Assembly: GCA_034440575.1 (NCBI GenBank) | Contig: JAOTOL010001550.1 | Location: forward strand, 984,001-1,048,000 | Direction: 5' to 3' | Source: Imbricaverruca yamaguchii | Lineage: Eukaryota; Arthropoda; Thecostraca; Neoverrucidae | Length of the DNA stretch: 64,000 nucleotides | Shown: one piece after another, positions 56,071-64,000 of the stretch | Layout: each line of letters starts with the position of its first letter | Position numbering within the stretch: position 1 is the first letter of the stretch | Program-made: the position numbers and the translations under genes | Notes under the pieces: generated by a model | Seen by the model: only the letters and a program-made list of their open reading frames with translations | What the model was told of the DNA's origin: nothing | Databases searched by the model: none

Positions 56071-56815
56071 CCAGCCACTGCTGTTCTCCCATCACACCGA
56101 CAAATACCGGTTCAGTGATCCATGTCACTGCTGTTCTTCCATCACACCGACAAACACCGGCTCAGTGATCCATGTCACTGCTGTTCTTCCATCACACTGA
56201 CAAACACAGATTCAGTGGTCCATGTCACTGCTGTTCTCTCGTCGCACTGACAAACACAGGCTCAGTGGTCCATGTCACTGCTGTTCTCTCGTCACACCGA
56301 CAAACACAGGTTCAGTGGTCCATGTCACTGCTGTTCTCCCGTCGCACCGACAAACACCGGCTCAGTGATCCAGGTCACTGCTGTTCTTCCATCACACTGA
56401 CAAACACAGATTCAGTGATCCAGGTCACTGCTGTTCTTCCATCACACCGACAAACACAGATTCAGTGGTCCATGTCACTGCTGTTCTCTCGTCACACCGA
56501 CAAAGACTGGCTCAGTGGTCCATGTCACTGCTGTTCTCTCGTCACACCGGCAAACACCGGCTCAGTGGTCTATGTCACTGCTGTTCTTCCATCACACCGA
56601 CAAACACAGGTTCAGTGGTCCATGTCACTTGCTGTTCTTCCATCACACCGACAAACACCGGCTGAGTGATCCATGTCACTGCTGTTCTTCCATCACACCG
56701 ACAAAGACTGGCTCAGTGGTCCATGTCACTGCTGTTCTCTCGTCACACCGGCAAACACCGGCTCAGTGGTCTATGTCACTGCTGTTCTCCTGTCACACCG
56801 CCAGACACCGGGCAC
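56071..56815 (+). repeat. 50-bp minisatellite, about 15 units
   Basis: The unit TCACTGCTGTTCTCTCGTCA + CACCGACAAACACAGGTTCA + GTGGTCCATG alternates between TTCCATCACAC and CTCGTCACAC versions, giving mosaic higher-order order. A 1-bp insertion occurs at about 56,630. Confidence 0.95.
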
Positions 56816-58414
56816 GCTGAGGTTCAGGTCACTCGCACTCCCTGCAGGCAACGAGCGCCATTTTCTGAGCTCGCGAGGTGACGGTGGTTAATGGTGTTTT
56901 CTTGACGAACTTGCTATCGTAGAAGAAGCCCTCCTGACGCAGGAAGCCGTCAGATTCGTCGCGGTACGTGATCAAGCTTGGCCAGTGACAGCGAATTGTG
57001 CCACGGGATGTAATAGGCGGGAAGCACACAAGCAACCACACCAACGAATACGGCTTTATCTCATGTAAGGTCCAATTTGCCTTCCTGTAATATTATAGAC
57101 AGTTGTTTAGAGCATTTCACTTTGCAGCATCTAGATAGCACGACTTGAGCAAAGAGACTGTTAATAATGCAAAGCCACACCAACACGACAAGGTCAAGGT
57201 GTACTCATAGGTGATGTCTCCTATCCTTTTTGGGGGCTTGGACACCTCTAATATTCGCCTGAGATAAACAGTTTTGGATCTAGCATTGGAAGCTAGATCT
57301 AGTATCTAGGATATACTAGGTGGTCCAATTGTTCGTTTCATTGACCATCAGCTTGAACGTCATTAACCCACCGATATATTTTTTAGGCTCCGCCCTTCGG
57401 TGTGCCGAAATAGTGCCTTGCATAGTCCATTGATAGTCATGCTATTATATCCGAGTACAGTTCAGTGACAGAACTACAATGGTGCTGTTGAGTGTCGGTC
57501 ACATAATTGACCAGTGAACCAGATTTCCGTCTCCTCATATTCAGTCAATATTAAAATATTACAAAACATTGCAGACAAGATAATCCTTTATGTTACGGAT
57601 AATCATTTCTACTCACCTTTATCTATCTCTCGCTCTCGCTCTCTCTCCCTTCGAAATCGTGGTGCTTCGTATTCAACGTCTCAGTAATTCATATGTTTTC
57701 GATCAAAGCATACTGGGATTCGTATTTAATTTTATATTGATATACACATCCATATATTGCAACATCAGAATTGGCATGTTCCCTTGAATTAGATTGGTAC
57801 CCCATGCATACCGAATTATTCGTCAAGTGGAAGCAATGAAGTTTCACGATTCCGTTTGCATTTAAGAACATTGGAGAGGAAAACACTAAAAATGGCAGGT
57901 CAAGCCAGCAAAATAGATATAATGCCAAAAACAACGACGACCTTGTGTGGCACCATAATTCATGGCAATCTTAATAACTTTACTAGCCCATCATTGAATG
58001 CGGAAGGCGGCCATCAACTAACATTCTACCGTATCAGATAAACCACGTGCCGCAAGTACTTTGGTAAATGGGAATGCTGCTTTGGATTGTACAATTCAGG
58101 TGATGGGATAGACTGAAAGCTGCAACACAACACAACACAACACGACAACAAAATCACATATCGCATGACTACAGGGCACCAAAGAATGCCACACAAACTA
58201 ACACAATCACTAGATATGACTAGATATGGCAGCAAACATGGGCACAAAGGTGGGACACAGTACCAGGTTAACATCAACAAGTTGTCGCACCAGCGCGTCA
58301 CAATGACTGGCCAGTAAGCTGACTGGCAAGCCCTGTCGGCGAGCAGCACACGACACCGTTAGGGAGCGCCGCCGGGGTGGCGAGCACGTCCGCCCGACAC
58401 AGCAGGCCGCGTCG
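56816..58414. other. Unassigned DNA; 3' flank of the coiled-coil gene
   Basis: Includes the 3' UTR and downstream DNA of the minus-strand gene ending at 58,415; no AATAAA was pinpointed. (ACAAC)n occurs at 58,122-58,148. Confidence 0.35.
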
Positions 58415-59022
58415 TCACGTGGTCTGCTCGCCGGCGCGAAGCTCGTCCAGCGCGCGCCGGTACAGCGAGTCGAGCTCGGCGGGCAGCTCGGCGGAGTCGC
58501 GGCGAGCCGCCGCCGGCGCCGGCGCCGCCGCCCGCTTGGGACTGCCGAGCACCTGCACGTCCGGCTGGCGCGAGTCGGCGACGACGCGCGCCGGCCGCGA
58601 GTTGGCGTCCTGGCGCAGACAGCGCACGTACCGGTCCAGCTGCTGGATGGACACGATCTCCTCGTCGGCCGACGACGAGTCGGCCCGCCGCGGCCGCACC
58701 GCACCGCACGCCGGCCCGGCGTCGCCCGAACGGCCGGACGAACTGTCGAACGAGTCGGTCGGCCGGGCGCCCGTGGCCGGCGGGAGGCGCCGCCGGTCGG
58801 TGTTTGGCGGGCTCGGATGTGCTCCAGAGCCCGGAGGGCTCAGCTGTCCGTCTGTGCTGGGAGGGCTCAGCTGCCCGTCTGTGCTGGGAGGGCTCAGATG
58901 CCCATCCGCACTCGGGTGGCGGGGTTGTGCGTCAGTAGCCGGCGAGGTTGACACGTCGCCATCTGTTTCCACTTCTCTCAGGATCTGCTCACTCTCTCTG
59001 TCCAGATTTGTAGCCGAGTAGC
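58415..59022 (-). CDS. Coiled-coil gene, terminal exon (exon C)
   Basis: The last exon of an unrecognised minus-strand gene. A strong acceptor (TCGGTCTGTCCACAG, AG at 59,024-59,023) is followed by two bases completing a codon, then 201 codons and TGA (58,417-58,415). It starts YSATNLDRESEQILREVE (helical), has three in-frame 27-bp repeats SPPSTDGQL, a Pro/Ser/Arg-rich middle, then EEIVSIQQLDRYVRCLRQDA and ELDSLYRRALDELRAGEQTT, two further helical segments. Third positions are nearly all G or C. The entry phase matches the 3' end of exon B. No catalytic motif. Helices separated by low-complexity linkers suggest a cytoskeletal or centrosomal scaffold, but this is a guess. Confidence 0.8.
58839..58919 (-). 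repeat. In-frame 27-bp repeats inside exon C
   Basis: Three units encoding the SPPSTDGQL-type nonapeptide, the last diverged. Confidence 0.85.
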
Positions 59023-59439
59023 CTGTGGACAGACCGAGATTTCTGCCTTTGCTTACTCTGCTCTAAAACACGCCATCTAGAATCACGCATGGTGATACTT
59101 GCCTTGGTCTACAACTTTGCTTGCCAAAGCCTTGGCCTTAAATTTGGTTGGCCTCTTGCTGAATAATCACACGGGCCAACACTACTGAAATAATGTCGCC
59201 TAATTACTATCATATGAAATGAAATGCACAAGACCCGAGCAAAAGATTCGAGCATACATTGGTAACAAATGTTCCGTCAGAAACATATTGTCGGTGCTGA
59301 GGTAGCCTACTTGAGGATACGTCGTATCAGGTTAATTACTGATCTGGAGATTTCCTCAGTTCTGACCAGTTATTGATCACGAGGTGTCCCTTACCCGACC
59401 CCAACCCCAGGGTTATCCCCCACAGGTTGGCTGACCTGC

Positions 59440-59601
59440 TGATTAGTGATTTTACGACACTTCGACCGTTGCGCCATGTAGCATCGCCAATCTTTCACGC
59501 CGATTGGCCGCGAGCGAAGAGTAGCGACAGGCGAGACTCGAACCCACAATCTTTCGATTGTGAGACGAGTAATAGGCTTACCCCTAGACTACTCGTCCCC
59601 G
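59440..59601 (-). mobile_element. tRNA-derived SINE, type 2 head, in an intron
   Basis: Minus-strand copy: head with the complement of ACCCCTAGACTA (59,580-59,591) as A box and of GACTCGAACCC (59,535-59,545) as B box. Core hairpin CCAATC/GATTGG at 59,487-59,492 with 59,502-59,507. The tail GTCGTAAAATCACTAATC ends near 59,440. It lies in intron B-C, in the sense orientation of the host gene. Confidence 0.8.
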
Positions 59602-59760
59602 GCTACTGACCTGGAGATTACTCCAGATCGCGTTAGTCATTGATCCAGAGTTCTCCCTCATTCGGTCTAAAGCCCACGGTTATCTTCCACAGGTTGGTTA
59701 CTGATCCGGAATTGCCAGTATCAAACCCCGGTCACGTGGTCGAGCAGGTTCAGGTTCAGA

Positions 59761-60104
59761 GTTACCTCCCTTCAGGTCAGTCGTGGGTCCAGGGTTACCT
59801 CCCACCAGGCCAGCCGCGGGTCCAGGCCTACAGTTACCTCCCTTCAGGTCAGTCGTGGGTCCAGGGTTACCTCCCACCAGGCCAGCCGCGGGTCCAGGCC
59901 TACAGTTACCTCCCACCAGGCCAGCCGCGGATTCAGGCCCACAGTTACCTCCCACCAGGCCAGTCGCGGGTCCAGGCCCACAGTTACCTCTCAGCAGACC
60001 AGCCACGGGTCCAGGCCCACAGTTACCTCCCACCAGGCCAGTCGCGGGTCCAGGCCCACAGTTATCTCCCACCAGGCCAGCCGCAGGTTCAGGCCCACGG
60101 TTAC
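59761..60104 (-). repeat. 39/33-bp array of splice-donor-bearing units at the start of intron B-C
   Basis: Ten GAG|GTAAC-type sites on the minus strand, with GT complements at 60,104, 60,065 (mutated to AT), 60,026, 59,987, 59,948, 59,909, 59,870, 59,837, 59,798 and 59,765, i.e. spaced 39 or 33 bp. The unit reads GNCGPGPATGLVG in the exon's frame and is open to a stop at 59,698. Confidence 0.9.
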
Positions 60105-60190
60105 CTCTCATCAGGTCGGCGGACGGCTGTACCGGCAGACGGTGTCGGGCGGCCAGCAGCCGCAGCTGGGAGCAGTGTTCGGCCAGCAGA
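60105..60190 (-). CDS. Coiled-coil gene, exon B
   Basis: An 86-nt exon with a pyrimidine-rich acceptor (ATCTGACTCTGTGACCGGCAG) and donor GAGAG|GTAACC. One base completes the Arg begun in exon A; 28 codons follow (LLAEHCSQLRLLAARHRLPV, then PSADLMR), leaving one base for exon C. The heptad-like leucines continue the helix of exon A. An alternative shorter donor, CTGCCG|GTACAG, lies 28 bases upstream but would break the phase with exon C, so the GTAACC donor is preferred. Confidence 0.75.
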
Positions 60191-60296
60191 CTGCCGGTCA
60201 CAGAGTCAGATGAGCAACAGCACTCGATGACGTCACACCACACCAACACATCGCCGGATTCCCGGCACCAAACAACACCACAAACGACACCTCACC

Positions 60297-60530
60297 GGTA
60301 CAGTGTGGACTGAACAGTGTGGACTGAACACAATGTTGACTGAACACAGTGTGGACTGAACAGTGTGGACTGAACACAGTGTGGACTGAACAGTGTGGAC
60401 TGAACGCAATGTGGACTGAACAGTGTGGACTGAACACAATGTTGACTGAACACAGTGTGGACTGAACAGTGTGGACTGAACACAGTGTGGACTGAACACA
60501 GTGTGGACTGAACAGTGTGGACTGAACACA
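60297..60530 (-). repeat. TGTGGACTGAACA minisatellite in intron A-B
   Basis: Units of 14, 18 and 20 bp of the form (ACA)CAGTGTGGACTGAACA in mosaic order; on the gene's strand each unit contains TTCAG. Confidence 0.9.
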
Positions 60531-60662
60531 GGACTCTAACGGACAAGCTCCACCCTTCCTGCCAAGGTGAGAGGCAGGCAACGCCATATGGCTCCAGCTG
60601 CTAAGTGCGTCGTAAAGTCACGATCTAATCCAATCTGCCGGGCGATCGCCGGCCTGACTGAC

Positions 60663-60813
60663 CGGTTCGCCTTGCGCTGGTGCGACAGCGCCGTGCACTT
60701 GTCCTGCAGCTGCTCCAGCAGGGCGGCGCAGAGCGAGCGCAGGTCGGAGAGCGTGGCGGGCGTGTCGGACAGCTCACCGCCGCCACTGCCGCTGGTGCGC
60801 AGCATCTCCTCCA
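60663..60813 (-). CDS. Coiled-coil gene, exon A
   Basis: A 151-nt exon from acceptor GCCGGTGCAG (AG at 60,815-60,814) to donor AACCG|GTCAGT (60,662). Two bases complete a Val codon begun in exon Z. The peptide runs EEMLRTSGSGGGELSD, then LSDLRSLCAALLEQLQDKCT and ALSHQRKANR, a clear amphipathic coiled coil with leucines every 3-4 residues. It ends with two bases (CG) that exon B completes. GC-rich third positions. The acceptor lacks a good pyrimidine tract, the weakest point of the model. Confidence 0.75.
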
Positions 60814-62143
60814 CTGCACCGGCGCACCAGGTCACACCGGGTCAACACCACAGCAGACCACGTCAGTCGGCGTCAGAGCGTGCCACCGTAAACCTACCCT
60901 GTCACCTCGGGGCATCGCGTCACAACACGTCACCCGGGAGCAATGCCGCATAGGGTCCGTCACACATTACGCGGATCACCGGGCGACGTTTTAAATCGCC
61001 CTCATCTGATGGCATTCACACGTCCGGCCATAGACAGTGGCTTGTGGTGTGGTGCGAGAACTGGGCTTCGCACTGGCATGCGGTATTATTCAGCATTATG
61101 ACGTCTCCCAAATACCCATTATTATCCTAAAGGAGGGGCTTGCTCATTATTACCATGGACTGGGTTCAATATCCAATCAATGAGGTGAAATGCAATCGAT
61201 TGTGTGAATTATACAATATCCTGACCTATTGCACATCACAGTATGCGGCTCAACATGCACCCGTCAATTCCTTGAAATCTGACACCTGACCTGGCAAGAC
61301 CATCACGAACCGTGTGGCCTTGAATAAGCTACCGATGCATTAATGTTCCAAGGCCACCTCCTGTCATACCGCAGGGCACATCACAGACCGCCATGCGACA
61401 TGTAACATGCCATGCACAAGATCATGATCATGATCATGCAAATGATAATGCCTTACGACGTCCAAGTGGGTCGTCTATGGGCTCGTTCAACATGCTCCGA
61501 TAAACATCACACGACACCAAGGTTGCTACGCCGACGCTGATATTACAGATCAAGTCATAAATTGTTCCTCAGGTCACGTGTGATGTTCAGTTGCAGATCA
61601 GAATGGTTCGGTGACAATGAATTGGCTCCTCTCGGTAGCTCTGCAATTTGCTGGGGTTATTTGCTCATTTAAACGCTAAACACATCGCAGAACATTGATG
61701 CCATACGACTAGGTGTAATTGTTTTTGTCATTCCTCTTCACAAATAGCCATCATATTTCTCATGTCCTGTCTTACTGTGTGGAAGAGTGGAAGGGTGGAA
61801 GGGTGGAAGGATGGACGGGTGAACGGGTGGAGGGCTGGATGGCGGACACAGCCAATTCAACCTCTCCCAGTCCTGACCTACGCATTATTGCATCAACGAG
61901 TGAACGATCAGGAATAATCATAGTAAGCGAAACAACACAAAGTAACAAAGCCAGCACAATGGAGTTTCAGCAGCTGTTCACACGAAGTCACATCTAACAA
62001 TACTATGGCGACAAGATGACGAACATAGCTGCTACGTTGTCAAGTTCCAAGAGCAATGAAGCATCCATCACCCGTTAATTTCATCGAAAGTAGGATGGTA
62101 ACAGTCAACAACTTTCGGAATCACCATGCCATTTATTTACTAA
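60814..62143. other. Part of intron Z-A
   Basis: No exon recognised. Contains a GGGTGGAAGG-type microsatellite (61,785-61,850), short (ATGATC)n at 61,425-61,440, and one stray ACCTACCCTGT unit of the 30-bp array at 60,893. Confidence 0.45.
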
Positions 62144-62962
62144 AACCTACCCTGTGGTTTGGTGGCGATGCAACTTTCCCCGTCGTTTATTGATTATGAG
62201 ACATTCACACTTGGGTTTGGTGATGTCCATACATACCCTGTCATATGGTGAGAACCACAGCCACTCTGTCAAATGGTGAGGACCACACATACCCTGTCAT
62301 ATGGTGAGGGTCAAACCTACCCTGTCATGGTGAGACAGTGATAAATCATTCGAGTTAGTTAGTTATTAGGGCTTTAGGGCGCATCGACTACATTGGTCAT
62401 GTAGCGCCCAAAATCATTCGAGAAATGGGGTGGAATATACCACTTACTAAACAATGAATCGACATCCTTTCCAAGAAGGAACCGACATCGTGCTTCTTGG
62501 TGCGTGCTTGTGAGGTTTTCATTTCTAACAGTATCCCGTTTAAAACTATCATGCTTATGCTAGCCATAACGGATCCGGGATTGTGATAACAAATACCAAT
62601 TACCAATGTGCATGCTATACAATACCAGTGTATAGCATATATACTTGTATCGTAATCGTTTATATCGGAATCCCCGGAATCCAGACACCTACCCTGCCGT
62701 TTGGTGATGCCCATACACCTACCCTGCCGTTTGGTGGTGTTCAAAAACCTACCCTGCCGTTTGGTGATGTTCAGACACCTACCCTGCCGTTTGGTGGTGT
62801 TCAAACACCTACCCTGCCGTTTGGTGATGTTCAAACACCTACCCTGCCGTTTAGAGGTGTCCAGACACCTACCCTGCCGTTTGGTGGTGTTCAGACACCT
62901 ACCCTGCCGTTTGGTGGTGTTCAGACACCTACCCTGCCGTTTGGTGGTGTTCAGACACCTAC
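62144..62962 (-). repeat. 30-bp array of splice-donor-bearing units at the start of intron Z-A
   Basis: Ten units at exact 30-bp spacing, with the complement of GTAGGT beginning at 62,687, 62,717, 62,747 and so on to 62,957. Every one has AAACGGCAGG immediately before GTAGGT on the minus strand, i.e. the native exon end plus donor. Older degenerate units (ACCCTGTCATATGGTGAGG) lie at 62,144-62,335. The unit reads GRCLNTTKRQ in the exon's frame, open to 62,397. Confidence 0.95.
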
Positions 62963-63101
62963 CCTGCCGTTTGGTGACGATCAATGCCGACGAGTCTGGC
63001 GTGCCCAGGCGGAGGATGCCCTTGTTTTTGCGTGCCTCCACCAGTGTCTGCAGAATGGCATGAGTGTCGCCAGTTAAGCCGAGCGACGTCGGCGATAGCC
63101 A
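62963..63101 (-). CDS. Coiled-coil gene, exon Z (5' boundary uncertain)
   Basis: An exon ending AAACGGCAGG|GTAGGT (donor at 62,962). It reads GLTGDTHAILQTLVEARKNK, then GILRLGTPDSSALIVTKRQ, and leaves one base (G) that joins exon A to give KRQ-V-EEML with the phase preserved. The 5' end is placed at GTGCCAAG (63,102-63,103) in phase 0, but an acceptor at AATGCAG further right (near 63,157) is also possible, since the frame is open to there. Codon bias is moderate. Upstream exons must lie to the right, perhaps beyond the window. Confidence 0.65.
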
Positions 63102-63159
63102 CTTGGCACAGCCGACGACGCCCCCATCCCCACCATCCTTCCCATCTCGTACCACTGCA

Positions 63160-64000
63160 TTGGGTTTTACAAACGCAATCTAGAGCGCCAGCAGCCTGGA
63201 CCGTACTGTGCTCAGTGTGCTGTGAAATCCTGAGAGTGCCAGCCAGTCTGGTTAATGCATGAAGTGTGTAGCTGCTGCACAGGTTATCACCACCAGAGAC
63301 ATACCACATGCAGGGCTACAAACACGCTTTTGTGGTCTGTGCTCATTTAAGAAATGCATGCGTTCGAGTGTCAAACGAACAAATTACTATGTAATTCACT
63401 TTGGACGAAGATGCATGACATTGCATTGCAACATATCCAGAGATATGCAAAAACGAACTGCACTAAAACGCTGGATATATATGTAAAGTTTACGCTGATA
63501 ATTCCAACAATTTGTGTAGCTGACATTGATCTGCAGTGTGACATGGTGACCTCATTACATGGATGCGAGATGGTCGCCGCAAGCGTTCAGTGGGCCTGGT
63601 GTGTGTTCGGGCTCTCGCCGCATCGGTGCTACCGTGCAACCAACATGTGACACCAGCCACCACAAATGGCAAATCGAACACCATTCAGCAGCGCAGGCCG
63701 CCACAATGGTACCTTCACCACAGCACACCAGCACACCAGCGTGCCTGGAACCACCGCCACCAATCTACAGAACACCAGGCACAGAGTTCCCTGACGTCCA
63801 GACTACTTAGCCCAACGCAGGCTCAACACACTCAGACGCTCAAAACCTGAGCCATTCGGCAGCCTACCATAGACATGAGGGTTTACAAGAGGGTCTCCAA
63901 GCTTGTCTTTCCACTCCACCTGGTCAAACAATGAGGTAATTAGCTTGCGCCAAACGCCTCTAAACGTATACTCCGTACCTCCAAGTCATCGCTGATTAGC
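63160..64000. other. Unassigned DNA at window end
   Basis: Presumably further intron of the minus-strand coiled-coil gene; no exon could be identified. Confidence 0.35.

Noticed and set aside
59520..59600. tRNA gene on the minus strand
   Set aside because: Same reason; it is the head of a SINE with the shared core and tail.
60297..60530. Third splice-site-duplicating array (intron A-B)
   Set aside because: Units carry TTCAG on the gene's strand, but they do not copy the native acceptor of exon B or the donor of exon A, and unit lengths are not multiples of three.

Overview
This is a repeat-dominated stretch of an animal genome, probably an invertebrate and perhaps an arthropod. The evidence is spliced, strongly GC3-rich exons set in AT-richer DNA, a fibrinogen-domain gene of the lectin-like type, CR1-type LINEs, mariner, hAT-like and piggyBac-like DNA transposons, tRNA-derived SINEs and many minisatellites. 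The lineage below animals is inference. No rRNA, intact tRNA, CRISPR or bacterial-type operon was seen.

Host genes are sparse. A terminal exon of a fibrinogen-related protein lies at 6780-8021 (+). The last four exons of an unrecognised coiled-coil protein lie on the minus strand at 63101-58415. Their splice phases join perfectly across three introns to give a 327-residue C-terminal part. A possible C-terminal exon of another minus-strand gene is at 43723-43905.

Mobile DNA by position: 1-1674, the right part of a large non-autonomous transposon, followed by a CR1 3' fragment (1712-2172); 2686-2868, SINE; 9496-10913, decayed mariner; 14350-14620, LINE scrap; 14743-17446, a complete copy of the large non-autonomous element with a perfect 8-bp target duplication; 18578-18745, SINE; 22774-27546, a nearly full-length CR1 with an open 1000-codon ORF2; 28290-31926, a second CR1 copy without a single indel relative to the first; 32651-33250 and 39725-40568, piggyBac-like MITEs in opposite orientation; 38200-39740 and 40608-43192, LINE remnants; 45124-48296, a hAT-like DNA transposon with about 300-bp inverted ends, a perfect 8-bp target duplication and a frameshifted transposase; 48607-51073, a third copy of the large non-autonomous element; 59440-59601, SINE (minus).

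Minisatellites are unusually prominent (unit sizes 9, 27, 30, 31, 34, 39, 50 and 68 bp). The most striking observation is in the coiled-coil gene. Two of its introns begin with arrays (30-bp unit; 39/33-bp unit) whose every unit repeats the 5' splice site. All unit lengths are multiples of three, so every duplicated donor has the same phase and the intervening DNA is open in the exon's frame. This gives a ladder of possible alternative donors that would insert multiples of 10, 11 or 13 residues.

Other standouts are a non-autonomous transposon family carrying an internal satellite of about 270 bp with nuclear-receptor-like half sites, two SINE types with different tRNA heads but one shared hairpin core, a tandemly duplicated 324-bp CR1 5' leader, a perfect 36-bp palindrome, and five CRE palindromes spaced exactly 27 bp apart.
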